Shown here one piece after another: positions 36,738-45,925 of a stretch of 64,000 nt of DNA (position 1 is its first letter; every line of letters starts with the position of its first letter). The position numbers and the translations under genes were made by a program. The notes under the pieces are model-generated. The model saw nothing but the letters and a program-made list of their open reading frames with translations. It did not search any database and had not been told where the DNA came from. This stretch comes from Candidatus Sericytochromatia bacterium S15B-MN24 CBMW_12. GTDB taxonomy: Bacteria > Cyanobacteriota > Sericytochromatia > S15B-MN24 > UBA4093. The stretch is taken from NCBI GenBank assembly GCA_002083825.1, contig DAZV01000049.1, forward strand, positions 81,757 through 145,756. Reading direction: 5' to 3'.

Positions 36738-36852
36738 CGCACTCACCTCCGTACGGATAGGGTGCTGGATTTCAGAACGGCGCACAACAAACGAGCATGT
36801 CCGGCAAGCTCGATCGCGGTTCATCATTGAGGCAGCTCCGCGGGCGGAAAGA

Positions 36853-36869
36853 TACGATTGACGATAGTA
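36853..36869. promoter_or_regulatory. Putative BlaI-type operator, copy 1
   Basis: A 17-base imperfect dyad, TACGAT-N5-ATAGTA, between the SHOCT gene and blaI. It overlaps a candidate -35 (TTGACG, 36858-36863), with TAGTCT 18 bases downstream as -10. It resembles the TAC/GTA-type operators of BlaI/MecI/CopY repressors and recurs at 38352. Confidence 0.6.
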
Positions 36870-36929
36870 TTTATCATGAGGTAGTCTGTAGTAGCACGTG
36901 AACAAGTGATAGAGGTGAGCAGCGTCGCC

Positions 36930-37313
36930 ATGTCGAGTGACCTTAGACCCCTGGGGGAATTGGAGCAAGCGGTAATGGAAGTCGCGTGGCGCACCTCACC
37001 GATCTCCGTCCACGAGGTGTCGCAAGCGCTGTCCGAGCGAGCTCTGGCCTATACCACCCTGATGACGACCATGGATCGCCTCTATAAGAAGGGGCTCCTC
37101 ATGCGTGAGAAGCGCAGCCATGCCTTTCTCTACCGCCCCGCCATGATTCGGGAGGCTTACGAGCGGCGCCTGGTGGCGGCCGTTCTGGGCGGCCTTCCCA
37201 CCGCATCACGGGAGGCGCTACTTTCCGGCTTCCTCGATTACGCGGCCACGGATGACGAGACACTCGACGCCCTCGAGCGCCTCATCGCCGAACGCAAGCG
37301 CGAGGAGGGCTAA
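36930..37313 (+). CDS. BlaI/MecI/CopY-family repressor
   Basis: 127 aa. Winged helix of the penicillinase-repressor family: PLGELEQAVMEVAWRTSPISVHEVSQAL, then AYTTLMTTMDRLYKKGLLMREKRSHAFLYRPAM. These repressors are released by proteolysis via a partner M56 protease, or by metal (CopY). No CxC metal motif is visible at its end, so release by the M56 partner is more likely. I preferred ATG 36930 because the family starts there; upstream GTGs are possible. The stop shares its A with the ATG of the protease gene. Confidence 0.88.
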   Translation: MSSDLRPLGELEQAVMEVAWRTSPISVHEVSQALSERALAYTTLMTTMDRLYKKGLLMREKRSHAFLYRPAMIREAYERRLVAAVLGGLPTASREALLSGFLDYAATDDETLDALERLIAERKREEG

Positions 37314-38332
37314 TGCCGGCGCTCGGTCTCGTATTGGATGCGCTTACCCTGACGATCGTGATCGCGTTCTTCCTTTCCGGAGTGGTCGCGCTTCTGCCCG
37401 AGCCAAAGGGAGACGCAGGTTCCTTGAGCCAGCAGTCCCTAATTCACCTCTTCTTGCCTCCGCTCGGGGCACTTGCGATCGTGGCTCTCGGCTTTTGGCC
37501 CGCCACCCGCGCAGCGATGGGGGGAGCGCCGGATCATTGCCTGGACGCAGCGGCCCGGCATCCCCATCTTTGCTGGGCGCATGGCATGCCGGGCGGAAGC
37601 GCCGTCCACGACTTCGTTGTCCTTCTGGTGCTTGCCACCGGGGTGACTGTGGCACTTTGGCTGGCTTTTCAGTGGGCAGAGGGCGTAGGGCGCCTGAAGC
37701 TGCTGAGGATGGTCACGGATCCTGAGAGGGAAGCGGTGGTTCGAGATCGACTGGAAGGGTTGGGGCTCTCATGGCCCGGTCCGCTCCAAGTCATCGGGAT
37801 CGACCTTCCCCTCTGTTTCGTCATGGGCTGGCGCCAGCCTCGATTGATCCTCTCCACGATGGTCCTGGACGACTTGTCATCCGAGCAATTTGCCGCCGTC
37901 GTCGCCCATGAACGCGCGCACCTCGAACGGAGGGACAACGTCTGGCGCTTGATTGGCCGCTTGGCTTCGCTGGCGCACTTTCCGGGCTTGGGGCGGCGGG
38001 CCTACCGCCGCTGGACCGATGGAGCGGAGATTGCCTGCGATGACATGGCATCCGTGCGGCTCGGTTCCCGACTCGCCGTGGCGGATGCGCTCGTACGCTA
38101 CCAGCGCCTCTTGAGCCGAAGAGGTGCTGCCGGAAGGCCGCGGCCCGCGTTGGGGGTCTCCTTCGCGGAAACCGGCACGCTGGAACGTCGGATTCGCTTC
38201 CTCTTGGAACCCCCCGTCCCCGCTCGTTCAATGGGTCGCCATTGGCCTTGGGTCCTTCTGCCGGTCGCGCTCTGGCAGGTCGAGACCATTCACCAAGCCC
38301 TTGAGGTCTTGCTGGCGGTGCTGCATGGCTAA
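37313..38332 (+). CDS. M56-family (BlaR1-like) membrane zinc protease, probable metal sensor
   Basis: 339 aa. Transmembrane helices lie at about 8-28, 45-62, 103-120 and 305-335. The zinc protease motif is H199-ERA-H203 with a following EIACDD (third ligand). Between helices 2 and 3 is a short loop rich in ligands: H75-C76, H83, H85, C87, H90, M92 and H99. There is no penicillin-binding sensor domain as in BlaR1. The loop is a good candidate metal sensor that would trigger cleavage of the BlaI partner and induce the RND operon below. Confidence 0.85.
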   Translation: MPALGLVLDALTLTIVIAFFLSGVVALLPEPKGDAGSLSQQSLIHLFLPPLGALAIVALGFWPATRAAMGGAPDHCLDAAARHPHLCWAHGMPGGSAVHDFVVLLVLATGVTVALWLAFQWAEGVGRLKLLRMVTDPEREAVVRDRLEGLGLSWPGPLQVIGIDLPLCFVMGWRQPRLILSTMVLDDLSSEQFAAVVAHERAHLERRDNVWRLIGRLASLAHFPGLGRRAYRRWTDGAEIACDDMASVRLGSRLAVADALVRYQRLLSRRGAAGRPRPALGVSFAETGTLERRIRFLLEPPVPARSMGRHWPWVLLPVALWQVETIHQALEVLLAVLHG

Positions 38333-38351
38333 GCGATTCACTTGCTCAAAA

Positions 38352-38368
38352 TACGATCATCGATAGTA
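38352..38368. promoter_or_regulatory. Putative BlaI-type operator, copy 2
   Basis: TACGAT-N5-ATAGTA again, here within a dyad of 17 bases that matches copy 1 at 14 positions. It lies 16 bases before the start codon of the outer-membrane factor gene, where a repressor would block transcription or initiation. Confidence 0.6.
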
Positions 38369-38383
38369 AAAAGGAGACCGTGC

Positions 38384-39625
38384 TTGTCGCTGAGAGCTCT
38401 GTTGGCGAGTCTGGCAATCGCCCACCTCGTCTTTCCCATGTCGCTCCTGGCAGCTCCCACCTGGACCGAAGCGGAGGCGGTGGCGGCCTTCCTGGCCCAG
38501 AGCCCGGCCATGGAAGCCGCGCGGCGGCGATTGGGTCTGGCAACGGCGGAAACCGTGGGAGCGGGCGCCTGGGATAACCCCTCGATCGATCTGGAACGGG
38601 AGCAGGTCTTCGCTCCCGGGGGAGCCACGGATCGGAACCGCCTCGGATTGCAATGGCCCTTGCCCCTAACCGGGAAGCAAGGCTTGAGGAGGGCGATCGC
38701 CCAGGTGGGCGTGGACGCCGCCCAAGCGGAGCTCGACCAGGAGGCCTTCCACCAGGTACAGGAATTCCGAGCGATCTACGCCAAGGCCTACTTCGCCGAG
38801 GAGCGGGCCCGCGTCCTGACGGAAAACCTCGGCGTCTTGCAACGGCTGGATCGGATCGTGGCGGCGCGAACCCGGGCGGGGGAAAGCGCGGGTTACGATC
38901 TCATGCGCTTGCACCTGGCCAAAGCCAGCCTGGATGCCAGGCTGAAGAGCGCCGAGGCCGCGGCTCGCGAGGAGCGCGCGAAGCTCTACGGATCGCTAGG
39001 AAAACCCGTCGAGGGCTCGCTTCGACTCGACCTGCCGCTCACTCCGCCGCCCGAGCCGCAAGAGCTGCTGGCGATGGCCAGCCGACGCAAGGACCTTTCG
39101 GTCCTGAGGGCCGAGCAAGAGAAGTCCCGCTTGTCCCGCCAGCTGGCAGAACGCCTCGCATGGTCGGATCCGAGCATCAGCCTGGGGTTCACCCAGGCAA
39201 AGGAACCGACGGTTCAGGGGTCTGGTTACGTGGCGGGGCTCGCCTGGCCGCTGCCGCTCTTTTCCCATGGCCAGCAAGAAGCGGCGCGCGCCGCAGCGCA
39301 GTCCGAGCGGCTGAAAGCTGACGAGTCGGCCCTGCGGCAACGCCTCTCGGCGGAGATACCCCCGAGCAGAGAGGCCTTCTTGATCCGATTACGGACGATC
39401 GAGACCTACCGTCGCGAGGCCTTGGCTCGCCTGCCGGAACTTCTGCGGATCGCGGAAGTCTCCTACCAGGAGGGCGAAACCCCAGTCGTTTCCCTGCTCG
39501 ATGCCCACCAAGCCGCCGTCGAAACCCACCTACAGTACCTTTCCCTGCGGGGGGATACGCAGAGCGCCTTGCTCGCCTTGGAACGCCTCATCGGCGAGCC
39601 GTTCACCACCTTGAAGAGGCCTTGA
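38384..39625 (+). CDS. Outer-membrane factor of the second RND system
   Basis: 413 aa. TolC/CzcC family: signal peptide (LRALLASLAIAHLVFPMSLLAA), then helical hairpins (AVAAFLAQSPAMEAARRRLGLA, LLRIAEVSYQEGETPVVSLLDAHQ). TTG at 38384 with AAGGAG 7 bases upstream is the best start; the longer frame would begin inside the operator. It forms the exit duct for the adaptor and pump that follow. Confidence 0.88.
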   Translation: MSLRALLASLAIAHLVFPMSLLAAPTWTEAEAVAAFLAQSPAMEAARRRLGLATAETVGAGAWDNPSIDLEREQVFAPGGATDRNRLGLQWPLPLTGKQGLRRAIAQVGVDAAQAELDQEAFHQVQEFRAIYAKAYFAEERARVLTENLGVLQRLDRIVAARTRAGESAGYDLMRLHLAKASLDARLKSAEAAAREERAKLYGSLGKPVEGSLRLDLPLTPPPEPQELLAMASRRKDLSVLRAEQEKSRLSRQLAERLAWSDPSISLGFTQAKEPTVQGSGYVAGLAWPLPLFSHGQQEAARAAAQSERLKADESALRQRLSAEIPPSREAFLIRLRTIETYRREALARLPELLRIAEVSYQEGETPVVSLLDAHQAAVETHLQYLSLRGDTQSALLALERLIGEPFTTLKRP

Positions 39626-39627
39626 TC

Positions 39628-41178
39628 ATGGTTCGTCCTTCCTTGCTGACCGCCCTGCTTCTCTCCTCGCTGGCCCTCGCTCCGGGCTGCAGCCCCGAGG
39701 AACCTCACTCGCACGAGGAATTCCCGGGCCGCGCCATCACCTTTCATACAGCCAAGAGCGAACTCTTCGCCGAGCACCCCTTCCTGGTGGTGGATCGAGA
39801 GGCGCCGTTCGCGGCGCACATGACCGATCTGCGGGACTTCTCCCCGCTCACCGAGGGAAGGATGGAAGTGCTTCTCACGGCTCCCGATGGCGGGGTTGAA
39901 GCGTTTGCCGTCGAGGGAGTCCTGCGGCCTGGGATCTTCCGTCCCGTGGTGAAGCCTCGGGCTCCGGGATCCTACCGCTTGAGCTTTCGCGTGACCTCCA
40001 AGGACTTTTCGGACGTCATCGAGGCCGGAACGGTCGAGGTCCACCCCAACGGGGCGAGCGCCTGGGCTGCGGCTCCCGAAGCGGCGGAGAACCCCGGGGA
40101 GATTTCCTTCCTCAAGGAGCAGCAGTGGAAGATTCCCTTCGCGACCCGGGTGGTCGAGCAAGGGTCGCTGGAGGACGGCGTCACCCTGGCGGGAACCGTG
40201 AAACCGGAGAGCGGCCGGGAAGTCGCCATGGTCGCTCCCGCGACGGGCCGAATCGCCGTCGGGCACGGCCGCTTGCCTCGGCTCGGCGATACCGTGAAGG
40301 CGGGGGAAGTGCTCGCGGCCCTCACCCCCTCGGCCGATACCGAAAGCGACCGTGCTAGCCTTTCGCAGGCCGTCGAGGAGGCGGAAGCGTCACTCAGGCA
40401 GGCTCGCCGAGATCTAGACCGAGCTGCACGCCTGGTCGCGCAACAGGCTGCGCCCGAAAAACGGGCCGAGGAAGCCCGGACCCGGGTCTCCAGGGCTGAG
40501 GCAGCCCTGAAGGCCACAAAGCAGCGGCTTTCAGCCAAGAGGGCGACCCTGTCCGGCTCGGCCGAGTTGAGCGAGGAAAGCTACCTTCTCAAAGCCCCGA
40601 TTTCGGGGACGGTGGTGGCGGCGACCCTGGTGCCCGGTAGCTTCGTCGAAGCGGGAGCGCCTCTCTACCATGTCGTGGACCTCAGCCGGGTCTGGGTGGA
40701 AGCCCGGGTGCCCGAGGACGCGCTGAACCGAATCGCGGGAGCCAAGCGCGCGGAGGTCACTTTGCCCGGCGCGGAGACCGTGACCGTCGGCGGCCAGCGC
40801 GGGGGGCTCGTGACCGTGGGCGGGGTATTGGATTCGGCCACCCGCACGGCGCCGGCAATTTTCGCCGTACCGAATCCGAACGGGCGCTTCCGGATTGGCA
40901 TGACGGCCGAGGTGAGGGCCCTGACCGGGGCTACGTCCCCAGCACCGGTGGTTCTGCGCAGTGCCGTGGTGGATGACAACGGGCGCCCGATTGCCTATGT
41001 CCAGACCGGCGGGGAGAGCTTCGAGCGCCGGGAGCTGGTGCTGGGGGTCAAACAGGGCGATAGCGTCCAGGTGACCGCCGGCCTCGAGGTCGGGGAGCGC
41101 CTCGTGACTCAGGGGGGCTACGAGATCCGACTCTCCACGCTCTCGGATGCCGTGCCCGCTCACGGCCACGCGCACTAG
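39628..41178 (+). CDS. Periplasmic adaptor with an extra N-terminal domain
   Basis: 516 aa, longer than usual. Lipobox APGC (Cys about 21) and a His-rich start (EEPHSHEEF) lead into about 120 residues of beta-sandwich (LLTAPDGGVEAFAVEGVLRPG, GSYRLSFRVTSKDFSDVI) that resembles YtkA/FixH-like modules. The HlyD part follows: lipoyl halves GRIAVGHGRLPRLGDTVKAGE and LLKAPISGTVVAATLVPG, with a coiled-coil hairpin (residues about 235-300). It ends in HGHAH. The extra domain may receive metal from periplasmic carriers. Confidence 0.88.
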   Translation: MVRPSLLTALLLSSLALAPGCSPEEPHSHEEFPGRAITFHTAKSELFAEHPFLVVDREAPFAAHMTDLRDFSPLTEGRMEVLLTAPDGGVEAFAVEGVLRPGIFRPVVKPRAPGSYRLSFRVTSKDFSDVIEAGTVEVHPNGASAWAAAPEAAENPGEISFLKEQQWKIPFATRVVEQGSLEDGVTLAGTVKPESGREVAMVAPATGRIAVGHGRLPRLGDTVKAGEVLAALTPSADTESDRASLSQAVEEAEASLRQARRDLDRAARLVAQQAAPEKRAEEARTRVSRAEAALKATKQRLSAKRATLSGSAELSEESYLLKAPISGTVVAATLVPGSFVEAGAPLYHVVDLSRVWVEARVPEDALNRIAGAKRAEVTLPGAETVTVGGQRGGLVTVGGVLDSATRTAPAIFAVPNPNGRFRIGMTAEVRALTGATSPAPVVLRSAVVDDNGRPIAYVQTGGESFERRELVLGVKQGDSVQVTAGLEVGERLVTQGGYEIRLSTLSDAVPAHGHAH

Positions 41179-41188
41179 GGGGCCGGCC

Positions 41189-44100
41189 ATGCTCGATCGC
41201 ATCATTCATTGGTCCCTGCACCACCGCCTGATCGTCTTGGCGCTCGCGGCCGCCCTGCTCGTCGGGGGGGCCTTCACGACCCTGCGGATGCCGGTGGATG
41301 TCTTCCCCGACCTCACCGCTCCCACGGTCACCGTGATCGCCGAGGCGCATGGCCTCGCCCCCGAGGAGGTGGAGAGCCTGGTGGCTTTCCCCATCGAGAC
41401 GACGATGAACGGGGCGACCGGTGTTCGCCGGGTCCGTTCCAGCTCGTCGACGGGAATCGCGGTCATCTGGGTCGAGTTCGATTGGGGAACCGACATCTTC
41501 CGGGCGCGCCAGCTCGTCAGCGAAAAACTTCAGCTGGCCCAGGCGAGCCTGCCGCCTGACCTGCCGCTCCCGGTCATGGCTCCCGTCTCGTCGATCATGG
41601 GCGAGATCATGTTCATCGGGATGACCGCCCGGGACGGAACCTCCATGCTGGAGGTGCGCTCCGCCGCGGATTGGGTGGTGCGGCGCCGCCTCCTGGCCGT
41701 TTCCGGGGTCTCCCAGGTCGTTCCCATCGGGGGCGGGGTCAAGCAGTTCCAGGTCCTGGTGGATCCGGCCAAGCTCAATGCCCGGGGCCTGTCGCTGACT
41801 CGGGTCGTCGAGACCTTGAAGGACGCGAACCGCAACGTCTCGGGCGGCTTCTTCGTGGAGGGCGGCCAGGAGTACCTGATCCGAGGCCTCGGACGGGTCA
41901 AGGGCCCTGAGGATATCGCCTCCGCCGTGCTCACCGTGCAGAACGGCATTCCCGTCAGGGTCGGCGAGGTGGCCGAGGTGGCGGTCGGTCCTGCGATCAA
42001 ACGCGGCGAGGGTTCCGTCAGCGGCGAGCCCGCCGTCGTGCTCGCCATCCTCAAGCAACCCGACGCCAACACCCTCGAGCTGACCAAGCGGTTGGATGCG
42101 ACCCTCGATGAGATTCAAGCCTCCTTGCCCGAGGGCATCGCGATCGACCGCCGGAACTTCCGCCAGTCCGACTTCATCTCGCGCGCGGTCACCAACGTCG
42201 AGCACGCCCTGCGGGATGGGGCCCTCCTGGTGGTGGCCATCCTCTTCGCCTTCCTCCTGAGCGTCCGGGCCACCTTCATTTCCCTGCTGGCGATCCCCTT
42301 GTCCTTGTTGGCCGCCGTGATCGCCCTCAAGGGGCTCGGCGGAAGCATCAACACCATGACCCTCGGGGGGCTGACCATCGCCATCGGCGCGCTGGTGGAC
42401 GACGCCATCATCGACGTCGAGAACGTGCATCGCCGCCTCCGGGAGAATCGCCAGAAGCCGGAGGCCGAAAGGCGACCGGTCCTGGATGTCATCTACCAGG
42501 CCAGCCGAGAGGTGCGCGGAGCCATCTTCTTCGCCACCCTGATCATCATGGTGGTCTTCGTTCCGCTCTTCTTCCTGTCGGGAGTCGAGGGCCGCCTCCT
42601 GCAACCCCTGGGATTCTCCTACCTGGTGGCCATCTTCGCCTCGCTGATCGTCGCCCTCACCATCACGCCCGTGGCCTGTTACTACCTGCTCGGCAAGCAG
42701 CATGTCCAAGGGGCGGAGCGGGAGAGCGCCGTCGTGCGGGGCCTGAAACAGGCTTACCGCCCCTTGCTGGAGGGCGTTCTCCGGCGCCCGAACCTCGTGA
42801 TCGGATCCTCCGCGGTCGCCCTGATCGGTGCGCTCATGCTGACGCCCTTCCTGGGGCGGACCTTCCTTCCCGAGTTCAATGAGGGAGCGCTCACGGTCAG
42901 CGCCGTCACGCTTCCCGGTACCTCCCTCGAGCGTTCGGACACGTTGGGCCGGCGGCTGGAGGGCATCTTGCTCTCCTTCCCGGAGGTGGTCTCGACCTCC
43001 CGCCGTACCGGTCGAGCCGAACTCGACGAGCATGCCCAGGGGGTGAACGCCGCCGAGATCGACGTGGTCTTCGCGCTTCGCGATCGCTCCAAGGAGGAGT
43101 TCCTGGGCGAGGTCCGCAAGGCCGTCTCGGTCCTGCCGATGACGGTGACCATGGGAGGACCCCTCGCCCACCGCATCGACCACATGCTCTCCGGCACCCG
43201 CTCCAACGTGGCCATCAAGATCTTCGGCGAGGACCTCGGGCAGCTGCGTCAACTGGGGAAGCAGGTCGAGGCCGCCGTGAGGGACGTTCCCGGGGTGGTG
43301 GATCTCGCGGTCGAGCAGCAGGTCGAAATCCCGCAGCTGGCGATTCGCTACCGTCCCGAGGCCCTCGCCCGGTTCGGCCTCACCACCGGCGCGATCGGCT
43401 CGGCCATCGACGTGGCCTTCCAAGGCGAAGTGGTCTCCAAGGTGCTGGAGGGTCAGCGGACGTACGATCTCCTGGTCCGGTATCCGGACAGCGCGCGCCT
43501 GGATCGCGATGCCATCGGCGCTACCTTGATAGCCGTACCCACCGGGGGCATGGTCTCCCTCGATACGCTGGCCGACCTGAGCCTCGAGCGGGGCCCGAAT
43601 ACCATCTCTCGGGAGGACGTTCAGCGGAAACTGGTCGTCAGCTGTAACGTCGCGGGGCGGGATCTGGCCGGCACGGTGGGTGCGATCCGGGAGGCGATCG
43701 CCCGTAAAGTGGACGTCCCATCGGGCTACTACGTCAGCTACGGCGGGCAGATCGAGAGCGCCGAGAGTTCCGGCCGCCTCCTGGGTTGGCTTACCGCCGG
43801 CGCCATTATCGGCATCGTGATCCTGCTGGTCGTCGCCTTGAAATCATGGCGCTCGGCGTTCATCGTCATGGCCAACTTGCCGCTGGCGCTGATCGGGGGA
43901 GTCGTCGCCGTCGGGCTTTCCGGGGGCATCCTTTCGGTGGCGTCTCTGGTCGGCTTCATCACGCTCTTCGGGATAGCGACCCGTAACGGCCTGATGCTCG
44001 TCACCCACTACCACCACTTGATGGAGGCGGAGGGAATGAGCTTCCGGGAGGCCATCGTCCGAGGCTCGATGGAGCGCGTGAGCCCCATCATGATGACCGC

Positions 44101-44317
44101 GCTCACGGCGGGCCTGGCATTGATCCCGCTGGTGCTGCGGGGCGGCGAGCCCGGCAACGAGATCCAGGCTCCCATGGCGGCGGTCATCCTGGGCGGGCTG
44201 CTGAGCTCGACTTTCCTGAACATGGCGGTCATCCCCGCGCTCTACCTGCGTTTCGGCCGCCCCCATGACAAGCCCCAATCGGTAGGCCACCTCGACGTCG
44301 CGAGGAATCGGCCATGA
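41189..44317 (+). CDS. Heavy-metal RND efflux pump, second system
   Basis: 1042 aa, HME-RND family (N-terminus IIHWSLHHRLIVLALAAALLVGG; DVFPDLTAPTVTVIAEA). The TM4 motif reads AIGALVDDAIIDVEN: it keeps the AIG start of Cu/Ag pumps but has a double Asp and a further Asp where CusA has Met. This falls outside the well-defined Zn/Co/Cd, Ni and Cu/Ag forms, so the substrate is open. It overlaps the DMT-type gene as ATGA. Confidence 0.93.
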   Translation: MLDRIIHWSLHHRLIVLALAAALLVGGAFTTLRMPVDVFPDLTAPTVTVIAEAHGLAPEEVESLVAFPIETTMNGATGVRRVRSSSSTGIAVIWVEFDWGTDIFRARQLVSEKLQLAQASLPPDLPLPVMAPVSSIMGEIMFIGMTARDGTSMLEVRSAADWVVRRRLLAVSGVSQVVPIGGGVKQFQVLVDPAKLNARGLSLTRVVETLKDANRNVSGGFFVEGGQEYLIRGLGRVKGPEDIASAVLTVQNGIPVRVGEVAEVAVGPAIKRGEGSVSGEPAVVLAILKQPDANTLELTKRLDATLDEIQASLPEGIAIDRRNFRQSDFISRAVTNVEHALRDGALLVVAILFAFLLSVRATFISLLAIPLSLLAAVIALKGLGGSINTMTLGGLTIAIGALVDDAIIDVENVHRRLRENRQKPEAERRPVLDVIYQASREVRGAIFFATLIIMVVFVPLFFLSGVEGRLLQPLGFSYLVAIFASLIVALTITPVACYYLLGKQHVQGAERESAVVRGLKQAYRPLLEGVLRRPNLVIGSSAVALIGALMLTPFLGRTFLPEFNEGALTVSAVTLPGTSLERSDTLGRRLEGILLSFPEVVSTSRRTGRAELDEHAQGVNAAEIDVVFALRDRSKEEFLGEVRKAVSVLPMTVTMGGPLAHRIDHMLSGTRSNVAIKIFGEDLGQLRQLGKQVEAAVRDVPGVVDLAVEQQVEIPQLAIRYRPEALARFGLTTGAIGSAIDVAFQGEVVSKVLEGQRTYDLLVRYPDSARLDRDAIGATLIAVPTGGMVSLDTLADLSLERGPNTISREDVQRKLVVSCNVAGRDLAGTVGAIREAIARKVDVPSGYYVSYGGQIESAESSGRLLGWLTAGAIIGIVILLVVALKSWRSAFIVMANLPLALIGGVVAVGLSGGILSVASLVGFITLFGIATRNGLMLVTHYHHLMEAEGMSFREAIVRGSMERVSPIMMTALTAGLALIPLVLRGGEPGNEIQAPMAAVILGGLLSSTFLNMAVIPALYLRFGRPHDKPQSVGHLDVARNRP

Positions 44318-44742
44318 GCACCCTGCTGCTGACAGCCCTCACCGTATTGCTTTGGGGCCTCATCCCCATCTTCGACAAGCTGGCCCTGTCACAATTCTCG
44401 GCCTCGCCGCTGGTCGGCATCGCCATCCGCACCGTCGCGGTCTCGGTGTTCACCTTGCCCCTGGCCGCGACCATCGGAAACGGGGCTGCGACGATGAAGG
44501 CGATGCCCCCCATGGCGATCGCCCTCTTCGTCGCAAGCGGCCTCGCATCGCTACTGCTGTCCCAGTACAGCTACTACTCCCTGCTTCAGCGCGCCGACGT
44601 GTCCCGGGTCTTCCCGTTCCTCTTCAGCGCGGCTCCCGTCGTGACGATCCTGGTCGGGGTCTTCGCCATGGGAGAGACCATGACCCTCAAGCAGGTCCTG
44701 GGAATCCTGCTGGTGATCGGCGGCGGACTGCTACTGCTGTAG
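44314..44742 (+). CDS. Half-size EamA/DMT-superfamily membrane protein
   Basis: 142 aa, about five helices, equal to one EamA repeat (full-size carriers have two). Helix pattern TALTVLLWGLIPIFDKLALSQ, YYSLLQRADVSRVFPFLFSAAPVVTILVGVFAMGE and QVLGILLVIGGGLLLL fits. It is translationally coupled to the RND pump, so export of the same or a companion metal is conceivable. The czcA operon also ends in a coupled small membrane carrier (YnfA family). Confidence 0.85.
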   Translation: MSTLLLTALTVLLWGLIPIFDKLALSQFSASPLVGIAIRTVAVSVFTLPLAATIGNGAATMKAMPPMAIALFVASGLASLLLSQYSYYSLLQRADVSRVFPFLFSAAPVVTILVGVFAMGETMTLKQVLGILLVIGGGLLLL

Positions 44743-44767
44743 CAGTCCGGAAACGCCCCCTCTTTTT
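44724..44767 (+). terminator. Probable terminator of the blaI-RND operon
   Basis: Perfect 10-bp arms (44724-44733 and 44740-44749) around a 6-base loop span the stop codon. A TTTTT run follows 13 bases later, with GAAACGCCCCC between, so termination may be incomplete. Confidence 0.5.
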
Positions 44768-44899
44768 CCTTGCGGCACGACTCGGCGTACGGCTCCTCAA
44801 CGCTCAAAATGCGCGCGAACTTAACTGCTAGATAACCGAATCCCCACAGGATCCGCCGATAACACTCCTGTAACGCATCGCGGTAGAGGAGAGCTCCCC

Positions 44900-45868
44900 A
44901 TGACTATCATTCCACCCCAAGTCAAGCCTTCTACCCGCCAGACGGCCATACCGGCGGTGCAACCAGCTCCAAGCCAGGTGACGACGGCGCCAGCCCCCAC
45001 GAGCGTCGATCGCCTCGTCAAGACTCCCGCCATTTCGCTACCGAGCGTTCCGTCCAACGGACAGCTTCCCACCTTCAAGACTTTCGAGCAGTTCCGGAAG
45101 TATGCCGACGCCACCCCCGTTTCCCGCCTTCCCGAGTACCAGAAGGTCCTCCATGAGGTGACCGGGGTCCGGGCCAACGCTCAAAAGATGCTCGCCGACA
45201 AGAAATCACAGGTTGGCTACGGTAAGGTCGAGGCAGAATACAAGGCCGCCCTGACCGAGCAGGATCATGCGCTGCATCCCGGCCGTGAGCGCGCGCTCAA
45301 ACTGACTCGACAGGCCAATGACCTCACGGGTCAGATCGGCGTACTCACCCGCGAAATCGGAAATCTGCAAGCCAACGTCAGCCGCATGCAGGGGAGCCTG
45401 AACCGGGGGAGCTCGCTAGGCAAGAGTGAAAGCTCACTAGGTTCCCTGATCCTCATCGGGGCCGAGGCGGCCGGTCGAGTGGCCACGCATGCGAGCATCA
45501 ACGAAAATCTCCGGAGCGCTGCCGACAAGCAGGGCCAGATTGCCCAGTTGCTCGTCCAGAGCATGGATCTCAAGATCCAGGCCGCGACCTTCGAGACCAT
45601 GAAGCCCGATCCCGTCACGCTCGCCGCTGCCCAAGCCAGCGTCTCAAAGGCCAAGGCCGCCTTGCAGCAGCTCGATGCCCAGATCGCTCCGGAGGTCCAC
45701 TCGGTCTCATCGGCCGAGCCGATCTACCAGCAAGCCAAGAAGAACGTCGACCATCTCACGGCCCTCAAGGCCGGCTTGCAGGACTACAAGGCCCGTTTCA
45801 GCACTTTCACCGCTCTCACCAACCCCTCGATCAAGCGGCAGTTCGCAGCCTATTGGGGGCAAAATTAA
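44900..45868 (+). CDS. Coiled-coil protein of unknown function
   Basis: 322 aa, no signal peptide and no transmembrane helix. A Pro/Thr-rich head (VQPAPSQVTTAPAPTSV) precedes extended heptad-like helices at about 100-165 (RALKLTRQANDLTGQIGVLTREIGNL) and 225-290 (LAAAQASVSKAKAALQQLDAQI). Residues about 170-200 are Gly/Ser-rich (GSSLGKSESSLGSLILIGAE) and may form a hinge. GAGGAG precedes ATG. It stands alone between the RND operon and DoxX. Not recognised; cytoplasmic structural or secreted-substrate roles are both possible. Confidence 0.75.
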   Translation: MTIIPPQVKPSTRQTAIPAVQPAPSQVTTAPAPTSVDRLVKTPAISLPSVPSNGQLPTFKTFEQFRKYADATPVSRLPEYQKVLHEVTGVRANAQKMLADKKSQVGYGKVEAEYKAALTEQDHALHPGRERALKLTRQANDLTGQIGVLTREIGNLQANVSRMQGSLNRGSSLGKSESSLGSLILIGAEAAGRVATHASINENLRSAADKQGQIAQLLVQSMDLKIQAATFETMKPDPVTLAAAQASVSKAKAALQQLDAQIAPEVHSVSSAEPIYQQAKKNVDHLTALKAGLQDYKARFSTFTALTNPSIKRQFAAYWGQN

Positions 45869-45925
45869 GCAGGGCGACCTCGGTCAAGGGAACGGCAGCG
45901 GCCTTGATTTCCAGCCGTTCGCTGC

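Noticed and set aside
38342-38383. TTG at 38342 as start of the outer-membrane factor
   Set aside because: It would place coding sequence over the putative operator and lacks a ribosome binding site; TTG 38384 has AAGGAG at good distance.
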